A stretch of DNA of 26,013 nt, from positions 1 to 26,013 of IMG/VR virus record IMGVR_UViG_3300027844_000448. One strand, written 5' to 3'. Position numbers and translations under genes: made by a program. Shown here piece after piece: positions 1 through 7,166 of the stretch. This DNA comes from a virus. The notes under the pieces are model-generated. The model saw nothing but the letters and a program-made list of their open reading frames with translations, did no database searches and had not been told where the DNA came from. Position 1 is the first letter of the stretch. Every line of letters starts with the position of its first letter.

Positions 1-304
1 GACCGTCACCATTGACCCTGTAGAGGGTGCAAAGTGGCATCTTATACAATCCCTAGCAGGAGATCAAACAGACGGTTACAGCGGCGTTCCTGGGATAGGA
101 ATTAAACGTGCAGTAGCACTGTTTGAAGAGACTGGATATAACTGGAAGACAGTAGTCAAAGCTTTCAAAGATAAAGATCTTGGAGAAGACATTGCACTAC
201 AAAACGCACGCCTTGCCCGTATCTTACAAGTAGAAGATTATGACTACAAAAACAAACGACCTATTCATTGGACCCCCGCCTCCGATTACAGCATTAACAG
301 TTGA
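1..304 (+). CDS. T7 gp6-like 5'-3' exonuclease, C-terminal part (partial)
   Basis: This is the last 100 codons of a gene that enters from the left edge; the frame starts at base 2 and stops at 302-304. The translation has a helix-hairpin-helix DNA-binding stretch (GDQTDGYSGVPGIGIKRA), typical of the FEN/PolI-type 5' nuclease domain, with the Asp of GDQTDG fitting a metal or DNA contact. In T7-like phages gp6 degrades host DNA to recycle nucleotides and removes RNA primers. Position just before MazG-like and ribonucleotide reductase genes fits a nucleotide-recycling role. The catalytic N-terminal half lies outside the window, so activity cannot be judged. The end overlaps the next gene by 65 bases. 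Confidence 0.85.
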   Translation, partial: TVTIDPVEGAKWHLIQSLAGDQTDGYSGVPGIGIKRAVALFEETGYNWKTVVKAFKDKDLGEDIALQNARLARILQVEDYDYKNKRPIHWTPASDYSINS

Positions 305-473
305 ACAAGATTTAAAGATGCGTCAGATAACAGATGCATTGAACAATCCTGCGACACAAAAGGATGACATCATCACTGTCTTCCTTGCCTTACAACGTCA
401 AGCCTTTGTGCTTGGCAATAACCTATCACAACTAGTAAAGACATGGCCACATCCCCTAAGTACTACACAATAG
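240..473 (+). CDS. small conserved-type cyanophage protein, unknown function
   Basis: A 77-residue protein beginning MTTKTNDLFIGPPPPITALT. It has a proline run at residues 12-15 and then a predicted helical body with a hydrophobic stretch around DIITVFLALQRQAFVLGNNL. No catalytic motif or signal peptide is visible. It overlaps the exonuclease end by 65 bases in another frame and the next gene by 31 bases, an arrangement common in packed phage early/middle operons. No strong Shine-Dalgarno precedes it, so coupling to the upstream gene is likely. From memory, proteins of this layout recur in cyanopodoviruses, but I cannot assign a function. Confidence rests on its place in a gap-free gene series and its clean start and stop. 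Confidence 0.7.
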   Translation: MTTKTNDLFIGPPPPITALTVEQDLKMRQITDALNNPATQKDDIITVFLALQRQAFVLGNNLSQLVKTWPHPLSTTQ

Positions 474-736
474 GATCAATTGAGCCTTGGGATTTCATCA
501 GAGATCAGAAGCTGAACTATCACCTCGGTTGTGCAATTAAATACATCTGCCGAGCTGGTCATAAAGATAGCAAATCAGAGGATCTAGAAAAAGCTATCCA
601 CTACATACAGAATGAACTTGAAAACACAGTATATGAGTCAGAGCTTACTGGACCAAGCTCACCACTTCCGAAAAGCTTACAATTTAGTTGTGACTGGGAC
701 GAGTGGCAGACTGATCCAGAAATGTTTGATCGATGA
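443..736 (+). CDS. DUF3310 family protein
   Basis: A 97-residue protein. Residues about 7-58 match the DUF3310 pattern: a tyrosine pair near the start (YYTIGSIEPWDFI), then LNYHLGCAIKYICRAGHKD, then DLEKAIHYIQNELE. The AIKYICRAGHKD stretch is the family hallmark. DUF3310 proteins are widespread in phages, often annotated as nucleotide kinase-like, but their reaction is not settled; placement beside MazG-like and nrd genes suggests a nucleotide metabolism link (inference). The last 37 residues are unlike the domain core and share DNA with the MazG-like gene in another frame, so this tail may be poorly constrained. The start at 443 lies inside the previous gene. Confidence 0.85.
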   Translation: MATSPKYYTIGSIEPWDFIRDQKLNYHLGCAIKYICRAGHKDSKSEDLEKAIHYIQNELENTVYESELTGPSSPLPKSLQFSCDWDEWQTDPEMFDR

Positions 737-989
737 AGAATGGAGTGAATTCCATGAAGCTTATCATCATGAACCAGAAGAGAATCAACTTAAAGAACTA
801 GCTGATCTAGTTTATGTTTGTTATCAATTTGCAGCATCACAAAACTGGGACCTAGATGAAGCTATGAGACGTGTTCATAAGTCGAACATGTCTAAGTTAG
901 ATAAAGACGGTAACCCTATCTACAGGGCAGACGGTAAGGTTCTCAAAGGCCCTGGATATGCACCACCTACACTAATAGATTTAATTTAA
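633..989 (+). CDS. MazG-like nucleotide pyrophosphohydrolase
   Basis: A 118-residue protein if it starts at 633 (MSQSLLDQAHHF); an in-frame ATG at 612 would add seven residues. I prefer 633 because the MazG/PRA-PH helix begins there. The all-alpha NTP pyrophosphohydrolase signature is visible: EEWSE (Glu35, Glu36, Glu39) followed by ELAD (Glu55, Asp58), which bind Mg2+ in this superfamily. The C-terminal part (KSNMSKLDKDGNPIYRADGK) is the usual tail of phage MazG-like/phosphoribosyl-ATP pyrophosphohydrolase-like proteins. Likely role: hydrolysis of non-canonical or host nucleotides during infection. It overlaps the DUF3310 gene by about 100 bases and its TAA forms a TAATG junction with nrdA. 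Confidence 0.85.
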   Translation: MSQSLLDQAHHFRKAYNLVVTGTSGRLIQKCLIDEEWSEFHEAYHHEPEENQLKELADLVYVCYQFAASQNWDLDEAMRRVHKSNMSKLDKDGNPIYRADGKVLKGPGYAPPTLIDLI

Positions 990-2359
990 TGTCAAACTAT
1001 ATCTCTCGAACAGGACGAGTTCAATCCTGGATGGATGACCCTACAGGTCGCCTGCCTGTCAGCTGCACGGTATTCCAAGTTGCTAACGAAATGGAAGGAC
1101 CAGAAGGTATCGAAGCCAGCTGGCGCTTTGCGAGTCACGCCCTTAGGTATGGCGCAGGTTGTGCTATCCACCTATCTCAACTTGACCCACGTGGTTATAC
1201 ACGAGAGTCAGGTGTAGTTGCATCTGGACCTGTATCTTTCGGTAAAATTTATTCAACACTAAATGAAATTCTTAGGCGGGGCGGAATTTACAAAAATGGA
1301 GCAATCGTCCTGCATCTTGATCTCAGTCATGCTGATGCTAGGGAGTTTATTACTACTCCACGATCCGAACTCCCCTGGGTCAAACGATGCATCAATATTA
1401 CCGAGGAGTGGTGGAACAGTTGTTCCTTTAAAGACGATCTATTACATGGAATCAAATCAGGCGACATTTGGCTCAACAAACTAAGGTACGATAACAATGG
1501 ATCAAGAATATTCGGTAACGTCTGCCTCGAGGTTTACTTGTCCTCACGTGGCACTTGCCTCTTACAACATATCAATCTCGGTGCCTGTGAATTCGACGAC
1601 ATACCCCGAGCTTTCGTTGAAGGTATGTCCGGACTGTGCGCACTCCATAGTCAAACAGGTGTTGGAGAAACTGGCGAGTACCTCCCACCCGAAACTGACA
1701 GACAAGTGGGTCTCGGAATGCTTGGACTCGCTAACCTCCTACGGCGGTACGGTGTAACTTACGAACAATTTGGTAGAGCTTTAGAACAATACAACTCTGG
1801 TGAAACTATCCGCTCTGCAGCTTATGAACTTGTCTTACAACTTGCTTCAGGAATTAATCAAGCAACCGAAGTCGCTCGCAACGCTAATATGGTTCGAGCC
1901 TTTGCTATTGCACCAACCGCCAGTTGCAGTTATAGAAGCATGGATCTGGATGGCTATACTTGCACACCAGAAATCGCTCCACCTATCTCGACGACAGTCG
2001 ATCGCGACTCAGGTACTTTCGGAGTGGAAACTTTTAACTATGGACCAGTCGAGACAGCTAGTGAAGTAGGTTGGGATAATTATAAAAGAGTGGCTGACGG
2101 TATCATGACGATGCTGGATGCCAAAGGGCTTCTTCATGGATATAGTTTCAACTCTTGGAGTGATATTGTAACCTACAACAATGAGTTTGTTGAAGAGTGG
2201 CTAAGGTCCCCACAGACATCTCTCTATTACAGCTTACAGGTAATGGGAGACACTCAAGATAAGACCGATGCATATGCTGCCTTAGAAGGTAGTGATGTAG
2301 ATGAATACTTGAGTGATTTATTTAACAACAGCGAACTTACTTGTGATTGTCAGGAATGA
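989..2359 (+). CDS. nrdA: ribonucleotide reductase, catalytic (alpha) subunit, short cyanopodovirus type
   Basis: 456 residues. It reduces ribonucleotides to deoxyribonucleotides for phage DNA synthesis. The catalytic set is visible: Cys26 (PVSCT) and Cys200 (INLGAC) as the substrate-reducing disulfide pair; Asn177, Cys179 and Glu181 in NVCLE as the thiyl radical and proton-transfer site; a phosphate-binding-like loop near APTASCSYRS; and a C-terminal CDC pair (Cys452, Cys454) for re-reduction. The protein is much shorter than usual alpha subunits (over 700 residues) and has no N-terminal ATP cone, so it should lack classic dATP inhibition. Such cyanopodovirus enzymes were long labelled class II; the adjacent beta-subunit gene, joined by an ATGA overlap, argues for class I, in line with the published reannotation of the P-SSP7-type enzyme. 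Confidence 0.92.
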   Translation: MSNYISRTGRVQSWMDDPTGRLPVSCTVFQVANEMEGPEGIEASWRFASHALRYGAGCAIHLSQLDPRGYTRESGVVASGPVSFGKIYSTLNEILRRGGIYKNGAIVLHLDLSHADAREFITTPRSELPWVKRCINITEEWWNSCSFKDDLLHGIKSGDIWLNKLRYDNNGSRIFGNVCLEVYLSSRGTCLLQHINLGACEFDDIPRAFVEGMSGLCALHSQTGVGETGEYLPPETDRQVGLGMLGLANLLRRYGVTYEQFGRALEQYNSGETIRSAAYELVLQLASGINQATEVARNANMVRAFAIAPTASCSYRSMDLDGYTCTPEIAPPISTTVDRDSGTFGVETFNYGPVETASEVGWDNYKRVADGIMTMLDAKGLLHGYSFNSWSDIVTYNNEFVEEWLRSPQTSLYYSLQVMGDTQDKTDAYAALEGSDVDEYLSDLFNNSELTCDCQE

Positions 2360-3075
2360 AGAACCCTTATCAGAAACTGCTACAACGGAAACGAAAATGG
2401 ACACCGGTACAGACGACTGCCGGTACATGCATGGATGGAAGCCAGGAGACCCTGCGCCGTGTGATTGCGCTTCGACATATGGAACTACCTGTGGGAGATT
2501 TTATTACTGATGCTCTATCCACTGACGTTCCAGAGTTGGCACGGGAGTTGCTCCTTTCCAATGTTAAAGATGAAGAGAACCACGATTTGGCGCTCGGTTA
2601 CATTGCCACAGCTTTCGGTGTGGATCCAAAGGCTGAGAAGGAAGCGTTGGCGCTCAGAGAAGCTTGGACTTCGCATCCAGATCACACTATCCTCAAAGCG
2701 ATGGTGGCCGAACGTGCGATTTTCTTCGTACTACTCCCATTTCTTAGGTGGAATGGTGATGCTGGAATGCGAACAGTATCAGCCGACATATCACGCGACG
2801 AACAGGTCCATGTCGCGGCTAATTCAATTGTTTGTAGAGAACTCAAACTAGAAGCGAGTCCATCCCTGGATAAGTTGAGGAAAGCCACCATCAATTGGGT
2901 GATGCAACCACTAGGTACTAATACTACCGATAAAAAACTAGATAAAAAATTTTGGCTACGTGCCAGCGATCAGCTGATGTATCAAGGTAAAGCCCCAGAG
3001 CTTTCCTATACAAAGTCAGCACGTATGCCTGCCTTCTTTGAGCACAGTAATGTCAACCTCCCCTCTTACGCTTGA
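2356..3075 (+). CDS. nrdB: ribonucleotide reductase, ferritin-like radical (beta) subunit
   Basis: 239 residues from ATG 2356, chosen because it forms ATGA with the nrdA stop; a TTG at 2347 in the same frame is possible but less likely. Metal ligands can be placed: Glu43 (RHMELP), Glu73 and His76 (EENH), Glu119 (AERAIFF), Glu149 and His152 (DEQVH). The 30-residue spacing within each helix pair matches the R2 fold. The position four residues after the first His, where the radical Tyr sits in class Ia (ExxHxxxY), is Leu80, and the first ligand is Glu rather than Asp, as in class Ic. A penultimate Tyr (PSYA end) could serve radical transfer to NrdA. It is short for an R2 (about 320-370 usual). 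The metal-based radical is inference. Confidence 0.88.
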   Translation: MKNPYQKLLQRKRKWTPVQTTAGTCMDGSQETLRRVIALRHMELPVGDFITDALSTDVPELARELLLSNVKDEENHDLALGYIATAFGVDPKAEKEALALREAWTSHPDHTILKAMVAERAIFFVLLPFLRWNGDAGMRTVSADISRDEQVHVAANSIVCRELKLEASPSLDKLRKATINWVMQPLGTNTTDKKLDKKFWLRASDQLMYQGKAPELSYTKSARMPAFFEHSNVNLPSYA

Positions 3076-3241
3076 TCTCTTAGAGGTCAAAGGTATGCAA
3101 GCTAATGCCTTACTACAAACATTAGAAGAAACATTCCCACCAACAAACCCTAACCCAGAAGATACAATGGAAAAGATTATGTACAGGTCGGGACAACATA
3201 GTGTTGTCGAATGGATCATTAATTATATGGAGGAAAACTAA
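3050..3241 (+). CDS. small acidic protein of unknown function
   Basis: A 63-residue protein starting MSTSPLTLDLLEVK at ATG 3050, inside the end of nrdB (26-base overlap). A TTG at 3038 in frame would add four residues and is less convincing. The C-terminal part (MEKIMYRSGQHSVVEWIINY) is the best-formed region, predicted helical with a conserved-looking Trp-Ile pair. No known motif, signal peptide or membrane segment is seen. Its last bases contain the strong ribosome binding site of the following gene, and its TAA forms TAATG with that start. Co-transcribed with nrdAB, but no functional link is shown. Confidence 0.7.
   Translation: MSTSPLTLDLLEVKGMQANALLQTLEETFPPTNPNPEDTMEKIMYRSGQHSVVEWIINYMEEN
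3229..3233 (+). promoter_or_regulatory. strong Shine-Dalgarno for the 3241 gene
   Basis: GGAGG lies seven bases before the ATG at 3241. Most genes in the window lack such a strong site and rely on overlaps, so this supports the 3241 start and suggests independent, efficient initiation at the beginning of the structural block. Confidence 0.65.
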
Positions 3242-3846
3242 TGGGAGCGAAACGATACTCAAATAACGCTAGTTCTATAAGCTACGGGGAGAAAACATCT
3301 TCACACGGTTACTACGCACCTGCTCAGAAAGGTGGTTCGTACGCTGGTACAAATTCAAACGGTTCGCGTTGGACAAGTACAAATATGGAATGGTATCCAA
3401 CGCAAGCTGCTGCCCCCAAACCTACCGCTGCTGCCGCACCAGCACCAATTGCTGCACCACAAGCAGCTACTCCTGCATTCGATAAGAGGATTGCTGATAT
3501 CAATAGTAGTTATGCAGCAGAGACTACACGTCTTACTGGTCTTATGGCTCAACAACAGAAAGATTATAATACTAGATCTACTAATCAGATGAGCATGTTT
3601 AATCAAAGGTCAGCTGAACAACAAGCAGCCTTTGATAAGTACAGTGGTGAACAAGATAAAAAGATTTCTAACCTTAGTAACTCTGTAGCTAACTCTGCAT
3701 CGCAGTATGATCCTACAAAGAATATGAGTACCAGTAATAACATTAACCCTGCTCTTACGATTCAAGAGAAAGGTAAGGATCTAAGTAAAGGTACTCAACG
3801 TTACAACCGTAACAGTAAACTAAACATTACAAACGTAAACGTATAA
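3241..3846 (+). CDS. probable virion-associated protein in the T7 gp7.3 position
   Basis: 201 residues. Order of features: Ser/Gly/Tyr-rich N-terminus (residues 1-50); an Ala/Pro linker (about 54-80); a Gln-rich helical stretch (AETTRLTGLMAQQQKDY onward, about 90-150); and a polar Asn-rich C-terminus ending NITNVNV. No enzyme motif is present. The gene lies directly before the portal gene, where T7 has gene 7.3, whose product is a small virion protein needed for adsorption/ejection; the low-complexity make-up also fits. Assignment is by position only, since I see no clear sequence match. It has a strong Shine-Dalgarno, unlike its neighbours. Confidence 0.75.
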   Translation: MGAKRYSNNASSISYGEKTSSHGYYAPAQKGGSYAGTNSNGSRWTSTNMEWYPTQAAAPKPTAAAAPAPIAAPQAATPAFDKRIADINSSYAAETTRLTGLMAQQQKDYNTRSTNQMSMFNQRSAEQQAAFDKYSGEQDKKISNLSNSVANSASQYDPTKNMSTSNNINPALTIQEKGKDLSKGTQRYNRNSKLNITNVNV

Positions 3847-3850
3847 ACAC

Positions 3851-5425
3851 ATGTCAGCTAAACAACGTTATGATGCGCTGACTTCAGACCGTAGTCAATT
3901 CCTTGATGTAGCTAAAGAAGCATCTAGATTAACCTTACCTTACCTTATAAGTGGTGAAGAAGAGAGTTCAGGATCTAAAGTTCTTAGAACACCATGGCAA
4001 TCAGTCGGGGCCAAAGCGGTTGTGACGTTGGCTAGTAAGCTAATGCTTGCGCTCCTTCCTACACAAGGGTCATGGTTTAAACTACAGTTAAATGAATCAG
4101 CAGTAAAAGAAGAGTTCCCTCCTGAAGTAAGGAGTGAATTAGATTTAAGTTTCAGTAAGATTGAACGTAGTGTTAATGAAGCTATCGCAGCTAGTAGTGA
4201 TCGTGTTGTAGTGCATCAAGCACTTAAGCATTTGGTTGTTGCTGGTAATGCACTTATCTTTATGGGTAAGGATGGACTTAAACTATATCCACTCAATCGT
4301 TTCGTAGTTGAACGAGATGGTAATGGGAACATTATCGAGATCGTCACTAAAGAACGTATCAACCGTGAACTATTAGTAGGTGTACTAGAAGAACCTAAAC
4401 CTAACTCTGTCTCTAGTCAGATGGATCAAAGGGATAATGAAGTTAGTATCTACACTCATGTCAAACGACTTGGTTCCACTATTATGTGGCATCAGGAAGT
4501 GGATGATGTTGTACTACCTAAGTCAACAGGTAAAGCACCTATTGAGACCACACCATTTTTAGTTCTACGTATGAACTATTGCGATGGTGAAGTATATGGT
4601 AGAGGTAGAGTAGAAGAATTCATGGGTGATCTTAAGTCACTTGAAGCACTCTCTCAGGCCCTCGTAGAAGGCTCTGCAGCAGCCGCTAAAGTAATCTTTA
4701 CTGTCAATCCATCTAGTACTACAAAGCCTGCCACACTGGAACGTGCCCCCAATGGAGCTATCGTTAGTGGTCGCCCCGATGATATCGGAGTGGTGCAAGT
4801 TGGCAAGACAGCAGATTTCAAAACAGCATACGAAATGATGTTGCAATTAGAGAAACGTATCTCTGATGCATTCCTTATTATGCAAGTCCGTAACTCAGAA
4901 CGCACAACTGCTGAAGAAGTACGGATGACACAAATGGAATTGGAAGCTCAACTCGGTGGCCTGTTCAGCATGCTTACCGTTGAATTCCTAGTACCTTATC
5001 TCAATAGAAAGATGTCAGTCTTTCAGAAGACCGGTGAGATACCTAAGATTCCTAAAGGAATTGTCAAACCGACAATCGTTGCTGGTCTCAATGCACTTGG
5101 CCGTGGTCAAGATGCAGAACAACTCACAATGTTTATCACTACTCTTGCTCAGACAATGGGACCTGAAGCTATTGCTCAGTACATTAGTCAAGAGGAATAC
5201 ATTAAACGCTTAGCTGCTTCACAAGGTATTGATTACCTTGGACTTATTAAAAGTCAAGAACAGATGCAAGGTGAGCAGCAACAGCAACAACAACAAGCCC
5301 AACAAATGGAGCTTACAAAACAAGCATCCAAGATTTCTGAACTTGGTATGGAACAACAACAAATTCAAGATGGACAAAACGAAACCAACCCAAACCCACA
5401 AGGTCAAGCAGAAGCCCCTGCCTAA
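3851..5425 (+). CDS. portal (head-tail connector) protein, T7 gp8-like
   Basis: 524 residues, close to T7 gp8 (536). It forms the dodecameric ring at the capsid vertex through which DNA is packaged and ejected. Typical T7-portal stretches include the N-terminal helical AKQRYDALTSDRSQFLDVAK, VGAKAVVTLASKLMLALLP with GSWFKLQLNE after it, and the central LRMNYCDGEVYGRGRVEEF. The tail end is Gln-rich (GEQQQQQQQAQQ, about residues 475-487), as in many podoviral portals. It follows the 3241 gene by four bases and precedes the scaffold gene, the T7 order. The last 56 bases overlap a small gene in another frame. Confidence 0.95.
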   Translation: MSAKQRYDALTSDRSQFLDVAKEASRLTLPYLISGEEESSGSKVLRTPWQSVGAKAVVTLASKLMLALLPTQGSWFKLQLNESAVKEEFPPEVRSELDLSFSKIERSVNEAIAASSDRVVVHQALKHLVVAGNALIFMGKDGLKLYPLNRFVVERDGNGNIIEIVTKERINRELLVGVLEEPKPNSVSSQMDQRDNEVSIYTHVKRLGSTIMWHQEVDDVVLPKSTGKAPIETTPFLVLRMNYCDGEVYGRGRVEEFMGDLKSLEALSQALVEGSAAAAKVIFTVNPSSTTKPATLERAPNGAIVSGRPDDIGVVQVGKTADFKTAYEMMLQLEKRISDAFLIMQVRNSERTTAEEVRMTQMELEAQLGGLFSMLTVEFLVPYLNRKMSVFQKTGEIPKIPKGIVKPTIVAGLNALGRGQDAEQLTMFITTLAQTMGPEAIAQYISQEEYIKRLAASQGIDYLGLIKSQEQMQGEQQQQQQQAQQMELTKQASKISELGMEQQQIQDGQNETNPNPQGQAEAPA

Positions 5426-5579
5426 AGCGGCTGAACCTGAAGCAATCAAACCCCTTGCAAGTAACAAGTATGCACCTAAACAAAAGGTGGGTAGTCCACA
5501 ACTACGACAAGCTAATCGTGTATCGACAGTAGGTCTCGGTGGTCTTGAAGTAATTACTGCAGAAGGTATGAAAGAATGA
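5370..5579 (+). CDS. small basic protein between portal and scaffold
   Basis: A 69-residue protein starting MDKTKPTQTHKVKQKPLPK at ATG 5370, inside the portal 3' end, and ending at 5577-5579 with an ATGA junction to the scaffold gene. The frame stays open further upstream (to 5229), but that part lies wholly within the Gln-rich portal tail and looks like a shadow. The protein is Lys/Pro/Ala-rich at the start and has a more ordered C-terminus (RVSTVGLGGLEVITAEGMKE). It fills the only gap between portal and scaffold, which otherwise would be 150 non-coding bases, so it is probably real. Function unknown; a role in head assembly is inferred from position only. Confidence 0.6.
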   Translation: MDKTKPTQTHKVKQKPLPKAAEPEAIKPLASNKYAPKQKVGSPQLRQANRVSTVGLGGLEVITAEGMKE

Positions 5580-6340
5580 GTACACTTACTTATGATCCAA
5601 CACCTGCTGATAACCCTGAGTTCTCTGAAGAGGAACAGGCAGCAATCCAAGTAGGTGAAGCACTAGAAGAACAACAGAACGGACTACTTGCTGGTAAGTT
5701 TCAAGATGCAGAAGCATTAGAGAAGGCTTACATTGAACTGCAAGGTAAGTTAGGTAGTGCATCAGAAGAATCAACTGATGAACCTGAAGTAGAAGAAGAA
5801 AAGGAAGAGCAATCTACTGCTCTACTTGAACGTCTATGGCAAGAAGCAAGTGCTGAGAAACTTACTGAAGAAACTATTAATGAGTTACGCTCTGCTTCAC
5901 AAGATGACCTTGCTAAGATGTATCTTGAATATAGAGATGAAGTAGAAGCTAATAAAGCAGCAGAACCTACAGTACTTACTGAAGAACAAGTAGGTGGCTT
6001 GAAGAACATCGTAGGTGGTGAACAACGCTACAACGATATGATGGCCTGGGCTGGTAATAACCTAGCTGAAGGTGACATCAATATGTTTGATCATGTAATG
6101 GATCATGGAGATCCTGCCTCATGTTTCTTTGCTATTCAAGCACTTCAATATAGGTTCCAAGAGGGAACAGGATACGACGGACAAATGATTACAGGTAAAC
6201 CTGCTGCTAATAAAGCAGATGTATATCGTAGCCAAGCTGAGCTTGTAGCTGCACAAGGAGACTCTCGTTATGAGAATGATCCAGCATATCGTAATGATGT
6301 AATGGAGAAACTTATGCGATCACCCAATCTACAATTTTAA
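5576..6340 (+). CDS. scaffolding (capsid assembly) protein, T7 gp9-like
   Basis: 254 residues, strongly acidic in the first half (EEEQAAIQVGEALEEQQNG and later EPEVEEEKEEQ), predicted mostly helical. The QDAEALEKAYIELQGKLG segment is the hallmark of podoviral scaffold/capsid assembly proteins. Such proteins direct procapsid formation around the portal and leave before DNA packaging. Shorter than T7 gp9 (307). Position between portal and the later capsid gene fits, although here about 5.7 kb of photosynthesis, tRNA and fibre genes separate scaffold from capsid, unlike T7 where they are adjacent. It starts by an ATGA overlap and ends one base before hli. Confidence 0.92.
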   Translation: MSTLTYDPTPADNPEFSEEEQAAIQVGEALEEQQNGLLAGKFQDAEALEKAYIELQGKLGSASEESTDEPEVEEEKEEQSTALLERLWQEASAEKLTEETINELRSASQDDLAKMYLEYRDEVEANKAAEPTVLTEEQVGGLKNIVGGEQRYNDMMAWAGNNLAEGDINMFDHVMDHGDPASCFFAIQALQYRFQEGTGYDGQMITGKPAANKADVYRSQAELVAAQGDSRYENDPAYRNDVMEKLMRSPNLQF

Positions 6341-6532
6341 ATGACAACAGTTAAAGAAGACGGCGGACGAACAAACATCTACGCCACTGAACCCACTATG
6401 GAGATTATGGAAGTGAACGAATTGCATTCAGAAAAAGCTGAACGCCTTAACGGACGCCTTGCAATGCTTGGTGTCATCGCTGCTCTAGGAGCCTATGCAG
6501 TAACAGGTCAACTTATCCCAGGTATTTATTAA
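6341..6532 (+). CDS. hli: high-light-inducible protein (single-helix CAB/ELIP family)
   Basis: 63 residues with the chlorophyll-binding helix motif: Glu34, Asn37, Gly38, Arg39, Ala41, Met42 in AERLNGRLAMLG, then one membrane segment to about residue 58. HLIPs sit in the thylakoid membrane, bind chlorophyll and carotenoid, and protect photosystem II assembly and repair under stress; phage copies support D1 turnover during infection. The gene starts directly after the scaffold stop and ends in a TAATG overlap with the next gene, so it is expressed with the structural operon rather than with psbA, which lies about 1 kb further on behind a hairpin and a tRNA. Confidence 0.95.
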   Translation: MTTVKEDGGRTNIYATEPTMEIMEVNELHSEKAERLNGRLAMLGVIAALGAYAVTGQLIPGIY

Positions 6533-6873
6533 TGAAAGCACTACTACTTATCCCTGCACTACTTCTCTCTGCTATGCCAGGACACACTAATAGTGTTGAT
6601 CCTTCTACTTCTGTAGAACGTGGTGCTCCTTACTCCATTCGTCAGTGTCCTGATACTGATGGATCCTTTGGTAAGTTTCTATGTTACAACCAACAAGTTG
6701 GACGAACTGTATCAGTACTAGGAGTACCTGTACTTCCTGTATATTTCGAGTCCACTAAGGTTCGTCAGGTGAACTGTAATGTTCGTCATCCTGGTGATAC
6801 TGTACGTGGCACGATGGCTACTACTTACTGTCCAGTATTGGGTAGTCTTCCTAAGGCATCTTTCTTGGAATGA
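6532..6873 (+). CDS. secreted four-cysteine protein, unknown function
   Basis: 113 residues. The N-terminus (MKALLLIPALLLSAMPGHTNS) reads as a Sec signal peptide with likely cleavage near residue 17-20. The mature part has four cysteines (RQCPD, FLCYN, VNCNV, TYCPV), enough for two disulfides, in a beta-looking domain; this suits an extracytoplasmic protein. I do not recognise a family. It is coupled on both sides (TAATG with hli, ATGA with the RlpA-like gene), so it may act in the periplasm with the RlpA-like protein. Alternatives: a superinfection-exclusion factor or envelope-modifying protein. Both are guesses from export and context. Confidence 0.75.
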   Translation: MKALLLIPALLLSAMPGHTNSVDPSTSVERGAPYSIRQCPDTDGSFGKFLCYNQQVGRTVSVLGVPVLPVYFESTKVRQVNCNVRHPGDTVRGTMATTYCPVLGSLPKASFLE

Positions 6874-7166
6874 TAGGTGTCGGAGCTACTCTTATGTTGC
6901 TCGCTAGCTATTATGGACCAGGATTACATGGGAACCTCACAGCTAGCGGCACACGATTTGACAGTAACGCAAGTACAGCTGCTCACAAATCACTTCCATT
7001 CGGCACAGAACTTCGCGTTTGTTATGTCGGTTGTGAAGTGGTGACTATCACTGACCGTGGGCCTTATGTTCATGGTCGTCACCTAGACCTCAGTGAAGGT
7101 ACAGCAAGACGTATTGGACTTATCCATTCTGGTATAGGTAATGTAAAGACTACTAGGTTAAACTAA
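6870..7166 (+). CDS. RlpA-like double-psi beta-barrel protein
   Basis: 98 residues, almost entirely one RlpA/DPBB domain: ASYYGPGLHGNLTASGTRFD, then STAAHKSLPFGTELRV, then ITDRGPYVHGRHLDLS, and a final GIGNVKTTRL strand. RlpA of Pseudomonas is a lytic transglycosylase that cuts septal peptidoglycan lacking stem peptides; its aspartate in the DRGP motif is Asp62 here. The glutamate normally following TASG is replaced by Thr28, which may abolish or change activity. Two cysteines (Cys51, Cys55) sit in the central loop. The N-terminus (MIGVGATLMLLA) is hydrophobic but short for a signal peptide. It lacks the SPOR domain of bacterial RlpA. Coupled by ATGA to the secreted protein gene. Role in wall remodelling or lysis is inference. 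Confidence 0.85.
   Translation: MIGVGATLMLLASYYGPGLHGNLTASGTRFDSNASTAAHKSLPFGTELRVCYVGCEVVTITDRGPYVHGRHLDLSEGTARRIGLIHSGIGNVKTTRLN

Noticed and set aside
1035-2069. Several + strand ORFs of 60-89 codons inside nrdA in other frames
   Set aside because: They are overlapped fully by a gene with intact catalytic motifs and have no family-like sequence.
2340-2400. Possible frameshift splitting one reductase gene
   Set aside because: The two frames encode different, complete subunits (catalytic and ferritin-like), joined by a normal ATGA overlap.
5219-5650. Long minus-strand ORF of 143 codons opposite the portal end and small gene
   Set aside because: It is the complement of Gln-rich and Lys/Pro-rich coding sequence, giving a Leu-rich product; all neighbours are on the + strand and no start signal is seen.
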